The translations under genes were made by a program, and so were the position numbers. From the NCBI GenBank assembly GCA_050115555.1, contig JASFQI010000015.1:1-29447 (forward strand): 29,447 nucleotides of DNA, given 5' to 3'. The notes below the pieces were generated by a model that saw only the letters and a program-made list of their open reading frames with translations, was not told the origin of the DNA and searched no databases. The DNA comes from JASFQI01 sp050115555. GTDB taxonomy: Bacteria; Desulfobacterota; DSM-4660; Desulfatiglandales; HGW-15. Below are positions 17,141-26,045 of the stretch, in pieces; the first letter of the stretch is position 1, and the number at the start of each line of letters is the position of its first letter.

Positions 17141-18142
17141 GCTGGTGGGCACGCCCACACTTCACATCCAAACGCTCATATGCAGGGGCTCGGGAATGGG
17201 GGATGCTCTCCTTTCGGGCGAGATCCTTCCAAGAGCGGTATCTGCTTCGGAGGGAGCCCCTCTCCCTGCTCCCGATCTCACGGCCTGGTGATGGCACAAG
17301 GTCGCAGCCGAGGGATTCCTGCCCCCTCCGCGTACCATTCCCGCCCACGATCACCTGGAATGAAAGAAATGTTTTTGTCCCGTCCTCTTTTTTGAGTTTT
17401 CAAAACGTTTCCAGGGCGGAAAATGGCCGCGGTTTCCCCCAGCTGCAACCCTGGCCATCACGAAGGCCTCCCGCCAGGTCGCCGGGACAGGGGCTCCCTC
17501 CTTCGCCTGCGAGCCTCCTCGACATCCCGGGAAACACAAAAACCTAAAGACGAACCCTCAGTTTTCTTTCATTGCTTCCTTTTGATTATGACGGAATAGT
17601 ATTTCCTGCGCGAATCCGGGAGACTTCAAGCTAGGGAACTATTTGGACACCGGGCGGAGGGGTGGGCAGGGGGATCGTGACATTGCGGGAGGGCCTCGTC
17701 TTCGCCGGGATTGTCCGTGGGGGACCCCCTGGCCAGTCCCCGCCGAACAATTGAAAGCCTAAGGGAAGAAACGTTATGAGCCATATAGGCTTCGGTTGAA
17801 TGGAACATGGTTCCCGGCGGGGATGGAACAGGGAGGGGGCGGACTCCCCCGTGGTCAAGCCCGTTGCGAAGACCGGCCCGGGAGCTGAGGAACGATCCCT
17901 CTGCTCACGCCGGAGACCGGAATCCTTTAGAATCGGAGCCGTTATCGACCGGACATGGAATGAGCCACTTGATTCGTAAAGGGTATCTGATTTCCCTTAC
18001 GATGCCTTCTTCAAGAGACTCGAGCGGCTGTGACTCGAAGGGCTGTTGACGTGGGAAAAGCCTGGATATAGAATCGCCCCCTCGCAAGTTCGACCGAGAA
18101 AGCCGGCCATGGAATGACGACCACCCATAAAACCTGAAGCGC
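17141..18142. other. 1-kb region without a convincing gene
   Basis: All open frames here are short and of non-protein-like composition. Seen in it: a GTGGG/CCCAC hairpin immediately after the MFS stop (17146-17159 area); an AT-rich patch near 17380-17410 with TTTTGA/TCAAAA pairing; GC-rich inverted repeats at 17719-17741 (GGGGAC/GTCCCC) and 17831-17850 (GGGAG/CTCCC or GGGGG/CCCCC); and AGCCTA/TAGGCT around 17756-17790. A loose promoter-like pair TTGAAA (17751-17756) and TATGAG (17775-17780) with an 18-base spacer could serve tex. It may be a decayed gene, a long tex leader or an unrecognised RNA; nothing identifies it. Confidence 0.4.
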
Positions 18143-20437
18143 ATGGCGGATCATATGGAAACACGACACGCAGAACAGATTGCCCGGGAGCTCGCTCTAA
18201 ACGTTCAGCAGGTGGTAGCGGTAGGCGCGTTGATCGAGGACGGGGCCACTGTACCCTTTATATCCCGCTACAGGAAGGAGGCCACGGGGAGCCTGGACGA
18301 AGTGGCTGTGGCCGCGGTGCGGGATCGAGCAGGACAGTTGGCGGAGCTGGACAAGCGCAGGGAGAGCATTCTGAAGAGCCTCACGGAACGCAACCTGCTC
18401 ACGAAAGAGTTGCAGGATAAGATTGCGGCGGCCGAGACCCTGAGCGTGCTGGAGGACGTGTACCTGCCCTACCGGCCCAAGCGGCGCACGCGGGGAATGG
18501 TGGCGCGGGAAAAGGGCCTGGAGCCCCTGGCGGCGCTGGTTTTCGAGCAGAACGACGACACCAATCCTGCGGATGAGGCTCAAGCTTGCGTGGATGAGTC
18601 CAAAGGGGTCGCTTCCGTGGACGAGGCCCTGGCTGGAGCTCGGGATATCGTGGCCGAATGGGTGAACGAGGACCCTGTGGCGCGGGAGCGCATGCGCGCA
18701 CTCTTCCGGGAAAAGGCCTTTTTCCGTGTCCAAGTGGTCGAGGGCATGGAGGAGAAGGGGGCCAAGTACCGGGACTACTTTGACTTGGAGGAACCCGTTT
18801 CCAAGGCCCCCTCACACCGGGTTCTCGCCATGCGCCGAGGCGCCCGCGAGGGGATCCTGGACCTCCGGGTTACGCCGGACGAGGATAAGGCGATAACACT
18901 TCTTCAAGATCTCTTTGTGAAGAACGAAAGTGCATCTGCGGAAGAGGTGCAGAAAGCCGTGCATGACGCATACCGGCGTCTTCTCTCCCATGCCATGGAG
19001 ACCGAGATCCGTATGGAGACCAAGCAGCGGGCCGATGAGGAGGCCATCCGGGTCTTCGCCGGAAATTTACGAGAGCTGTTGCTCGCGCCTCCTTTGGGGA
19101 GAATGCGGGTGATGGCGGTGGACCCCGGTATTCGAACCGGATGCAAGGTGGCCTGTCTGGATCGGCAGGGCACCCTGCTGGCTACCGAAACCCTGTATCC
19201 CGTGGGGTCCGGGGCCCGCAAGGAACAGGCTGCAAAGGTGCTCCTGGAGCTTTGCCGCGTGCACCGAGTGGAGGCCGTGGCCGTGGGCAACGGAACTGCG
19301 GGCCGCGAGACTGAGGCGTTTATCCGGGGCTTGAACCTTCCAGGGGGCGTCCCGGTGATCCTGGTGAACGAGAGCGGGGCATCGGTCTACTCCGCCTCCG
19401 AGGCGGCCCGGGCCGAGTTTCCGGACCTGGACGTGACCTATCGGGGGGCCGTATCCATCGGGCGGCGTCTCATGGATCCCCTGGCAGAGCTTGTGAAGAT
19501 CGATCCCAAGGCCATCGGCGTAGGGCAGTATCAGCACGACGTGAACCAGGTCGCACTCAAGCGAAGCCTGGATGACGTGGTGGTGAGCTGTGTGAACGCC
19601 GTGGGAGTGGAGGTGAACACGGCAAGCGAGCAGCTCTTGTCCTATGTCTCGGGCCTCGGTCCCAGGGTTGCTCGAAGCATCGTGACGTACCGGGAGGACC
19701 AGGGGCCCTTTGGTTCGCGCTCAAAGCTCCTTAAGGTGCGCGGTTTGGGTCCCAAGGCCTATGAGCAGGCGGCCGGTTTTCTGCGCATTCGAGAGGGGGA
19801 AAACCCGCTGGATGCAAGCGCGGTCCACCCGGAGTCCTATCCCGTCGTGGAATCCATGGCCCGCGACCTGGGATGTTCGGTCCGGGACCTGATGACCGAT
19901 GCCTCCCTGCAGGAGCGCATCCGGCTGGAGGACTACGTGACCGGGACCGTGGGTATGCCGACCTTGAAGGACATCATGGAAGAGCTGGCCAAGCCGGGCC
20001 GGGATCCTCGAAAACGGCTCGAGCCCGTTGCCTTTGCCGAGGGAATCCAGGAGATCAAGGATCTCGAGCCGGGGATGCGACTGCCCGGAGTGGTGACAAA
20101 CGTAACGGCGTTTGGTGCCTTTGTGGACGTAGGCGTGCATCAGGACGGGCTGGTGCACGTGAGCGAGCTGGCCGATCGCTTTGTCAAAGACCCTGCTGAG
20201 GTGGTCCATGTGAACCAGCAGGTCACGGTTCGGGTCCTGGATGTGGACCTCGATCGGAACCGCATTTCGCTCTCCATGCGGGAGCAAACCGGCCCACGAA
20301 AAAAGGTCAAGGGAGAAGGGAGTGTGAGGCAGGAAAAAGGCAAACAGGGCAAGACACGGTCGCCCAGAAATGAAAAGAGAAAGCCCGAGGCCTTCAACAA
20401 CCCCTTTGCCAAATTAAAAGACAAATCTCTCGGCTGA
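18143..20437 (+). CDS. tex: Tex family RNA-binding transcription accessory protein
   Basis: Cytoplasmic nucleic-acid-binding protein of the Tex/Spt6-core family, implicated in transcription and RNA metabolism. Domains in order: the N-terminal Tex region (residues 1-200, with ATVPFISRYRKEATGSLDE near 35-53); a YqgF/RNase H-like domain starting VMAVDPGIRTGCKVA (323-337); a helix-hairpin-helix pair around NTASEQLLSYVSGLGPRVA and LLKVRGLGPKAYEQAAGFLR; and a C-terminal S1 RNA-binding domain (GVVTNVTAFGAFVDVG to RISLSM). A lysine-rich tail follows. At 764 residues the length is normal. The ATG has only a poor ribosome site (CTGAAG); an in-frame ATG lies four codons on. The gene is convergent with the permease gene and preceded by a 1-kb spacer. 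Confidence 0.95.
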   Translation: MADHMETRHAEQIARELALNVQQVVAVGALIEDGATVPFISRYRKEATGSLDEVAVAAVRDRAGQLAELDKRRESILKSLTERNLLTKELQDKIAAAETLSVLEDVYLPYRPKRRTRGMVAREKGLEPLAALVFEQNDDTNPADEAQACVDESKGVASVDEALAGARDIVAEWVNEDPVARERMRALFREKAFFRVQVVEGMEEKGAKYRDYFDLEEPVSKAPSHRVLAMRRGAREGILDLRVTPDEDKAITLLQDLFVKNESASAEEVQKAVHDAYRRLLSHAMETEIRMETKQRADEEAIRVFAGNLRELLLAPPLGRMRVMAVDPGIRTGCKVACLDRQGTLLATETLYPVGSGARKEQAAKVLLELCRVHRVEAVAVGNGTAGRETEAFIRGLNLPGGVPVILVNESGASVYSASEAARAEFPDLDVTYRGAVSIGRRLMDPLAELVKIDPKAIGVGQYQHDVNQVALKRSLDDVVVSCVNAVGVEVNTASEQLLSYVSGLGPRVARSIVTYREDQGPFGSRSKLLKVRGLGPKAYEQAAGFLRIREGENPLDASAVHPESYPVVESMARDLGCSVRDLMTDASLQERIRLEDYVTGTVGMPTLKDIMEELAKPGRDPRKRLEPVAFAEGIQEIKDLEPGMRLPGVVTNVTAFGAFVDVGVHQDGLVHVSELADRFVKDPAEVVHVNQQVTVRVLDVDLDRNRISLSMREQTGPRKKVKGEGSVRQEKGKQGKTRSPRNEKRKPEAFNNPFAKLKDKSLG

Positions 20438-20453
20438 AGAAAGCGGGGGTCGC

Positions 20454-20500
20454 ACGGCTTGAGACACCCGGGGGGTGAATTTCCTCGAGGTCCGAGCCGT
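20454..20500. terminator. Nested hairpin between convergent tex and permease genes
   Basis: ACGGCT (20454-20459) pairs with AGCCGT (20495-20500), enclosing a second stem CACCC (20465-20469) with GGGTG (20473-20477). The structure fills the 64-base gap between two convergent stop codons, the usual place for a bidirectional terminator. T-runs are short (TTT on the + strand), so efficiency is uncertain. Confidence 0.4.
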
Positions 20501-20501
20501 T

Positions 20502-22388
20502 TCATGCTTCGGGTTCCCGCAGGGCGGGCGGTATCGGGCACACCCGCTTGCGTTCAGTGAGTCGAAGCACATCCCGCAGGCGGTCCTCATCCCTGGCCGT
20601 ACGCCAGCGGTGCTCGAACGCGGGATCTCCCGCAATCTGGGCTAGGGCGGCCAGAATGCGCAAATAGGAATCCCTCTTGTCATGGCTGGCCAGGATCAAA
20701 AAAAAGACTTCCACGGGCTCGGCCTGGGCTATGAGATGCACACCCGGTGAACAGCGCACCGCTACCAGTTCGAAAAAATCGGTTCCCGGCACCACCCCGT
20801 CGCTCACCGCCACCCCGGGCATGATTTCGCTGACCGGTCCCAGCTCGCGTTGTTCCAGAGCTTGATGCAGCACCTCCGGCTGCAAACCCAGAGAAGCGAC
20901 CAGGCGTTCGGCCAGTACGTTCCAGAATCCCTCACGATCGGGCCGGCCCTGGACATCCAGGACTTGGGCACGATTGACGACCTCTTCGAAGGGATCGGCG
21001 CAAAGCTCGTCCCGTTCATGGATGATCTCACTGAGCTCCGATTCCAGAACGCCACCGGCCAGCTTCCTGTCCATGAGCCGGTCCAGGAGGTGCAGCAGCG
21101 CGAATTCGCGGGTGGCCTTGATGCGGCCGTAAAATGCGTAAAACGTCAGGCCGCTCAGCACGAGCACGAGGCTGATCAGAAGCGCCTCCAGACCCATTTC
21201 CAGGATGAGGAGGAGGCAACCGCCGGTGCCGGCGATCTGTGTCCAGGGATACCAGGGCGAACGGAATTTCGGGCGGTAGTTCAGGAGTCGGGACTCGCGC
21301 AGCACCACCACGCAGAGGTTGCTCAGGAGGTAGGTGAGAATGAGCACCGTGGAAGCAGACTTAATCAGTACGGTGGTGTCCAGAAAGAGGGATCCGATCA
21401 CAAAGACCCCGGTCACGAGGACGGCGGAATAGGGCGCCCCTGAACGGGGGCTGACCTTTCCAAAGATTGCGGGGATGAGCTCGTCGCGGCTCAAGGCCAG
21501 GAGATAGCGCGAGGCGGCCATGACCCCGGCGTTGGCTGTGGAGACGAAGGCCAACCCGGCGGCCAGGCTCATCAAGGCGGAACCCTTGGGACCGAAAAAC
21601 GCCCGGGCACCGTCGGACATGGGGGTCAGGGAGTGGTCCAGATCACTCGGTCCCAGCACACCGGATGTCACGAAGACCATGGCCACGTAGAAAAATCCGA
21701 CCACCAGGAGGGCGGCGATCATGCCCAGGGGGATGACCCGACCCGGGTCTTTGATCTCTTCGGCCACGGACGCCACTTTGAGCAGCCCGCCGTAAGACAC
21801 AAAGACCAGACCCGCCGTTGAGAATACGGCAGCCCAGCCATTGGGTGCAAACGGCTCAAAGAGCTCCCACCGGACAGCGGGCGCGCCCAGAAACACATAC
21901 AGGGACATGAGCACAATCAGGCCGATCACCAGGGCCGACTGGAGGCGGCTCGCATGGTGGACTCCGGCAAGGTTGAGCGCCAAAAACACCAGAGCGGCGG
22001 GTAAGGAAACCAGCAGGGGTTCCCATCCCAGCAGAGGGCCCAGGAATGCGCTCATACCCACCAGGGCAAAGGATGCCTTGAGGGAAAGAGAGAACCAGGA
22101 GAGAAGCCCGGCCACCGCGCCGGCGGCCGGTCCCATGGTACGGGTGATGAAGAAGTAGTCCCCGCCCGCCTTGGGCATGGCGGTGATGATTTCTGCCACG
22201 CTGAGCATGCCGGTAGTGGCCAGGAGACCGGCGAAGAGGTAGCTGAAGACCACAGCGGGACCCGCCTGGGCGTGGGCAATGCCGGGCAGAACGAAGAGCC
22301 CGGAGCTCACCATGGCCCCGCCTGCAATGCAGAATATGTCAAAGAGCCCGAGAGCTTTGCTCAAGCGAGGAGGATCTGTAGGATTCAT
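20502..22388 (-). CDS. APC-superfamily amino acid permease fused to an EIIA-like domain
   Basis: Inner-membrane permease of the amino acid-polyamine-organocation superfamily with a cytoplasmic C-terminal extension; 628 residues from the start used. The permease half has about twelve membrane segments and the typical first-helix motif FCIAGGAMVSSGLFVLPG, then MPKAGGDYFFI and SRDELIPAIFGKV. The tail (about residues 490-610) resembles a PTS EIIA type-2 (PtsN-like) fold, with LxPEVLHQALEQRE, MPGVAVSDGV and PVEVFFLILAS. Where EIIA proteins have P-H, this one has S-D, so the phosphorylatable histidine is missing. An in-frame ATG 17 codons upstream exists, but this ATG has AAGGGAA close upstream. 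It is the last gene of a leftward operon, 69 bases after the aconitase stop. The transported amino acid is unknown. Confidence 0.86.
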   Translation of the reverse strand: MNPTDPPRLSKALGLFDIFCIAGGAMVSSGLFVLPGIAHAQAGPAVVFSYLFAGLLATTGMLSVAEIITAMPKAGGDYFFITRTMGPAAGAVAGLLSWFSLSLKASFALVGMSAFLGPLLGWEPLLVSLPAALVFLALNLAGVHHASRLQSALVIGLIVLMSLYVFLGAPAVRWELFEPFAPNGWAAVFSTAGLVFVSYGGLLKVASVAEEIKDPGRVIPLGMIAALLVVGFFYVAMVFVTSGVLGPSDLDHSLTPMSDGARAFFGPKGSALMSLAAGLAFVSTANAGVMAASRYLLALSRDELIPAIFGKVSPRSGAPYSAVLVTGVFVIGSLFLDTTVLIKSASTVLILTYLLSNLCVVVLRESRLLNYRPKFRSPWYPWTQIAGTGGCLLLILEMGLEALLISLVLVLSGLTFYAFYGRIKATREFALLHLLDRLMDRKLAGGVLESELSEIIHERDELCADPFEEVVNRAQVLDVQGRPDREGFWNVLAERLVASLGLQPEVLHQALEQRELGPVSEIMPGVAVSDGVVPGTDFFELVAVRCSPGVHLIAQAEPVEVFFLILASHDKRDSYLRILAALAQIAGDPAFEHRWRTARDEDRLRDVLRLTERKRVCPIPPALREPEA

Positions 22389-22457
22389 GGTTCCCTTCTT
22401 CGACACAGCCTGTCCCGCCATTCCCGGCAAGGTTTGCATTCGGGAAGCGGCGCGGAT

Positions 22458-24710
22458 TCAGCTCTTTTCGGAGCGCACCGTGTTGAGCGCGGATCCCGCC
22501 CGAAGCCACTCGATCTGCTCTCCGGTCAGGGTGTGACGAAAACGAAGCACAGCCGCGGAACCGTCCGGCTTGCACAGAGTTCCTTCTACGAGTTTTCCAG
22601 ATTTTAACTCGGAAATCCCGGGGAAGTCCAGGCGGTCCCTTTCCTCGATCCGGTCGTAATCCGAAGGCGACTCGAAGGTCAGCGGTAGAATGCCCTGCTT
22701 TTTCAGGTTCGCCTCATGGATGCGGGCGAAGGACCGCACGGCCACCACACGCACCCCCAGGAAACGGGGACTCATCGCGGCGTGCTCCCTGCTCGAGCCT
22801 TCGCCGTAGTTCTCGTCTCCTACGATGACCGACCCGCCTGCCGAGTCGCGGTAGATTCGTGCGAGCTCACTGAAGCGAACGCCGGTTTCCCCGGTGAGGA
22901 CATTGGTTCCCCTCCCCGTCTCGCCCGTGAAGTCGTTCACCGCTCCTTCGAGCAGATTGTCTGAGATGCTCGTGAGATGTCCTCGAAAACGAAGCCACGC
23001 TCCACCGGGAGAGATGTGGTCCGTGGTGGTTTTGCCACGCGCCTTGACAAGCACGGGAAGATCCCTCAGGTTGCGATCATCCCAGGGAGGAAAAGGCGCC
23101 AACGGCTCGAGCCGCTCGGAATCCGGGGCAATGAGAACGGACTGCTCGCTCCCTTCTTCCGAAGGAGGCACGTAATCCTGCTCGCCCCGGGCCAGACCGG
23201 AGGCGGGCAGAGAGGGAGGATGCGGGGCCTCGAGCTGAAAGCGCCTGCCGTCCTTGCCTGTCAGGGTGTCGGTTTCCGGATCAAAGCCGGGATCCCCGGA
23301 CAGGGCCAGTGCGGCTGCAAGGGCAGGGGAGGTCAAAAAGGCCCTCGTCTCCGGATTGGCGTCGTTCCGGCCCCTGAAGTTGCGGTTGAAGGTGGTGAAC
23401 AGGCAGTTGGGTACGCCCTTTTTCACGTCCTTTCGGTCCCACTGTCCGATGCAGGGTCCGCACGAGGCGGTGAGCACGGTAGCGCCCGCCTGTACCAGGC
23501 TGTCCAGGATCCCCTCCTGTCGAATGGTTTCGCGCACCCGGGTCGAGCCCGGGGAGAGAAGGAAGGGCACCCGAGCGCGCAGACCGTGGCGGACACCCTG
23601 ATTCAGGACCTGGGCCGCCGCGCAGAGATCCGCATAGGAGCTGTTCGTGCAGGACCCCAGGAGCACAGCCGAGACCTCTTTGGGCCATCCCTCCGAAGCC
23701 ATGGTTTCGCGAAACGCCTGGACAGGGGTCACGCGGTCCGGGCTGAAAGGCCCGGAGTGAGAAGGGCGAATGCTCCCCAGTTCCAGCACGTGGATCTCGT
23801 CGAAGACGGTTTCCGGTGCATTCCGGCAGACCTCGTCCTGGGTCAGGAGGTCGCCCATGGTGCGCGCACGATCTGCATCACCGCTACGGCCCACGTTTCG
23901 GAGGTAGGCATCCATAGCGTCATCGTACACGAATACGGAGGTCGTGGCCCCGAGCTCGGCACCCATGTTCGTGATCGTGGCCTTCTCCGTGGCCGAGAGG
24001 GATCGGGCCCCCTCTCCGAAGTACTCGAAGATTTTGCCGGTACCTCCTTTCACCGTGAGCCGGCGGAGCATTTCCAGGATCACGTCCTTGGCCGATGCCC
24101 AGCCCTGAAGACGCCCTACGAGGCAAACCCCCACGATGGACGGACGGGCGGTTTCCCAGGGGAGCCCGGCCATGACCTCGGCCGCATCCGCACCGCCCAC
24201 CCCGATGGCAAGCATGCCGAGACCGCCCGCATTGGGCGTGTGGGAGTCCGTGCCGATCATGAGCCCTCCGGGAAGGGCGTAATTTTCCAGGAGGACCTGG
24301 TGAATGATGCCGGAACCGGGGCCCCAGAACCCGATTCCGTACCGAGAAGCTGCGCTGGCGAGAAAATCGTAGACCTCGCGGTTCGTGGAAAGGGCTGTCC
24401 GGAGGTCGGCATCGGCTCCCTCTGACGCCCGCAGCAGGTGGTCGCAGTGAATCGTAGCGGGGACAAGCGTCTGCTCGCGCCCGGCCAGGATAAACTGCAG
24501 CATGGCCATCTGTGCCGTGGCGTCCTGCATGGCCACACGGTCCGGATAAAGCCTCAGGGTTTCACGTGCCTGACCTGGGTTCGTTGCTGCGGTTTCATCC
24601 GCTTCGTGAAGGGCCAGGATCTTTTCAGCATACGACAGTCCCCGATTCAGGTGATTGCGCCGTCGATCCAGGATCTGGAGTGCTTGTTCGCGGGTCCATT
24701 CGGGCTTCAT
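22458..24710 (-). CDS. Aconitate hydratase, mitochondrial-type
   Basis: [4Fe-4S] enzyme that isomerises citrate and isocitrate in the TCA cycle. The 750-residue sequence follows the mitochondrial-aconitase layout: DSHTPN (155-160), GSCTNSS with C354, SCGPCIGQW with C417 and C420, FNRNFRGRND, and the swivel-domain motif YGEGSSREHAA. The 63-residue step from the first to the second cluster cysteine matches that in mitochondrial aconitase. This is clearly not the longer AcnA/IRP type or AcnB. The start overlaps the stop of the upstream cysteine-rich gene as ATGA, indicating translational coupling. In strict anaerobes this enzyme can run in either direction depending on whether the TCA cycle is oxidative or reductive; which applies here is not visible. 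Confidence 0.95.
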   Translation of the reverse strand: MKPEWTREQALQILDRRRNHLNRGLSYAEKILALHEADETAATNPGQARETLRLYPDRVAMQDATAQMAMLQFILAGREQTLVPATIHCDHLLRASEGADADLRTALSTNREVYDFLASAASRYGIGFWGPGSGIIHQVLLENYALPGGLMIGTDSHTPNAGGLGMLAIGVGGADAAEVMAGLPWETARPSIVGVCLVGRLQGWASAKDVILEMLRRLTVKGGTGKIFEYFGEGARSLSATEKATITNMGAELGATTSVFVYDDAMDAYLRNVGRSGDADRARTMGDLLTQDEVCRNAPETVFDEIHVLELGSIRPSHSGPFSPDRVTPVQAFRETMASEGWPKEVSAVLLGSCTNSSYADLCAAAQVLNQGVRHGLRARVPFLLSPGSTRVRETIRQEGILDSLVQAGATVLTASCGPCIGQWDRKDVKKGVPNCLFTTFNRNFRGRNDANPETRAFLTSPALAAALALSGDPGFDPETDTLTGKDGRRFQLEAPHPPSLPASGLARGEQDYVPPSEEGSEQSVLIAPDSERLEPLAPFPPWDDRNLRDLPVLVKARGKTTTDHISPGGAWLRFRGHLTSISDNLLEGAVNDFTGETGRGTNVLTGETGVRFSELARIYRDSAGGSVIVGDENYGEGSSREHAAMSPRFLGVRVVAVRSFARIHEANLKKQGILPLTFESPSDYDRIEERDRLDFPGISELKSGKLVEGTLCKPDGSAAVLRFRHTLTGEQIEWLRAGSALNTVRSEKS

Positions 24711-25348
24711 GGCTGCATTGCCTCTATACGCCGGGCCCGGGCCTTCGCTTTCACCCGCAGCAGTCCGGGGCCCTTGTGAAAATACATGAGCGGGCTGTCA
24801 CAGCCACGCTCCATAAAGACATCTTCCAGGTCGTCGAACAGGACCGGCCGGTCCGGCCACGTGAATCGACGTTCCCGGGCTCGAAACGCCTCCCATTGAG
24901 ATTTCAGGGCGGGGTCTCGGTCCAGAACGGTCTGAATGGCGTGGCTGCACAGGAACATCTCACACACAATGGGTTTCATGCGCCACAGACAGCCGCGGTC
25001 CGCCAGATAGACGCACTGGGACCCCTCCCGGGCCTGCTCCAGGGCCTGCATCAGAGCCGAGGTTTCCTCCGGCGTGGCCAAAAGTGTGTTGACCACCACG
25101 TCTGCGAAGAACGCGGCAATGCCTTCCCGGCCGCAGCACGCACTCGTGTGATCCTGAAAACACTTCAGGGTGCACACGTCTGAGAAGTGGGCCGCCTGGA
25201 ACGAGGCGACCTCGCGGCGGAACGCAAGATAGGGCTCGATCCGTTCTTGGAGATCCATGCGTTCGACAGGATGCATGCTCTCCATGTGATCGCGGACGTC
25301 CCGGAACGTCTGGAGGTGCTCCTGGTTGTATCGACTCAATAGGGGCAT
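24707..25348 (-). CDS. YkgJ-like cysteine-cluster protein
   Basis: 213-residue cytoplasmic protein of unknown function. It has two cysteine groups. The first is C59, C63, C71, C72 (CxxxC then CC), the pattern of the YkgJ family, whose members are described as probable zinc- or iron-chelating proteins. The second is C112, C120, C129 and C134, where CVYLADRGCLWRMKPIVC parallels the family's C-x-GC-x-P-x-C segment. Sequence outside the cysteines is diverged, so the family assignment is by pattern. The C terminus is very basic. Its TGA overlaps the aconitase ATG, and its own ATG lies 7 bases after the SCP2-like gene without a visible Shine-Dalgarno sequence, so translation probably depends on the gene before it. 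A role in iron or cluster supply to aconitase is an inference from linkage only. Confidence 0.72.
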   Translation of the reverse strand: MPLLSRYNQEHLQTFRDVRDHMESMHPVERMDLQERIEPYLAFRREVASFQAAHFSDVCTLKCFQDHTSACCGREGIAAFFADVVVNTLLATPEETSALMQALEQAREGSQCVYLADRGCLWRMKPIVCEMFLCSHAIQTVLDRDPALKSQWEAFRARERRFTWPDRPVLFDDLEDVFMERGCDSPLMYFHKGPGLLRVKAKARARRIEAMQP

Positions 25349-25355
25349 GTGGGTA

Positions 25356-25682
25356 CTAAAAGGGAAAAATGTCGTAGATTCGCTGTGCGAGCATGATATC
25401 GCCGCTGACCTTGAGCTTGCCCGTCAAGAAGGCCTGTACCCCATTCAGCTCCCGGTTGATCATGGCCAGCCAGTTCTCGTCGGAAAGAGTCAGGGTCACA
25501 TTGGGGTTCTCATGGGACCCTTCCGACACCTGGCAGGCCCCGTCTTTTACGGTCACATGCCAGGAACCTCCCCTTTCCCCCTTGATATCGAATTGAAAGA
25601 CGGCATCCACTCCCTGCGCACCGGAGGGGCTGAACACCTCCGGCATTTTCGCAAAAACGTCTTTTACCTCGGTAATGGCCAT
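25356..25682 (-). CDS. SCP2 sterol-binding domain protein
   Basis: Small soluble protein consisting of one SCP2-like lipid-binding domain (108 residues). The segment VDAVFQFDIKGERGGSWHV, then NPNVTLTLSDENWLAMI, and finally GVQAFLTGKLKVSGDIMLAQRI are typical strands and helices of this fold, which forms a hydrophobic tunnel for fatty-acyl or sterol ligands. In bacteria the ligand is usually unknown. The frame is open for 14 more codons upstream to an ATG at 25724, but that stretch runs into an intergenic repeat, and GGAG stands nine bases before the ATG used here. It is the first gene of the leftward operon with the YkgJ-like protein, aconitase and permease. Confidence 0.85.
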   Translation of the reverse strand: MAITEVKDVFAKMPEVFSPSGAQGVDAVFQFDIKGERGGSWHVTVKDGACQVSEGSHENPNVTLTLSDENWLAMINRELNGVQAFLTGKLKVSGDIMLAQRIYDIFPF

Positions 25683-25704
25683 CGTGGATTTCTCCTTTGC
25701 ATTG

Positions 25705-25803
25705 AAAATGCTTCGCTCGCACATTCCCCTCAGCTTGCTGCGGAGGGATTCAAAATGCTTCGCTCACGCATTCCCCGCCCGACTTCAGAGGGACTGCGGG
25801 AAG
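25705..25803. repeat. Tandem pair of an intergenic repeat (copies A and B)
   Basis: Copy A starts at 25705 and copy B at 25752, 47 bases later. Their first 25 bases, beginning AAAATGCTTCGCTC and ending ATTCCCC, are identical at 23 positions. Each is followed by a hairpin-capable section: in A, CAGC-TT-GCTG flanked by TCCC and GGGA; in B, TTCCCCGC with GCGGGAA. A third copy lies at 28088. All differences within the 25-base core are transitions. Confidence 0.65.
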
Positions 25804-25980
25804 ATTGACCTTCGTTCGGTTCTTGCCGACCCTTCCAGGATGCTCATACCTCAGTTACGGGTCCGGATCAACGTCAAAGGTTGGGAGGTACCCACCAGGA
25901 AACGATTCTCTCACAGTTTGGAGCTTCCATTCGGAAGAGAGGATGTACGGTCAAAGTCAAGGAGATCAAGAGATTGGGAG

Positions 25981-26045
25981 AGCCGTGTTCCTCCTACGGC
26001 TGGACAGGGCCAACTCCGCAGATCGGCGTCCCGCCTGCGGCGGGA
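25981..26045. repeat. Two strong hairpins in the spacer
   Basis: AGCCGT (25981-25986) pairs with ACGGCT (25996-26001) around nine bases. TCCCGCC (26029-26035) pairs perfectly with GGCGGGA (26039-26045) around TGC. The second is like the REP-type palindromes common in bacterial spacers. No T-run follows either, so a terminator role is not favoured. Confidence 0.4.

Noticed and set aside
15919..17547. A 542-codon frame overlapping the MFS gene in another phase
   Set aside because: Arg/His/Gly-rich shadow of the transporter frame; the tail past the MFS stop shows no protein-like character.
22977..24425. A 482-codon + strand frame opposite aconitase
   Set aside because: Antisense to a fully conserved enzyme, with no recognisable motif.
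25683..25724. Longer start for the SCP2-like protein
   Set aside because: The added codons lie partly in repeat copy A, and a good ribosome site exists for the ATG at 25682.
25705..25803. Possible CRISPR array
   Set aside because: Only two imperfect copies 47 bases apart here, a third copy alone 2.3 kb away, and no spacers of even size or cas genes.
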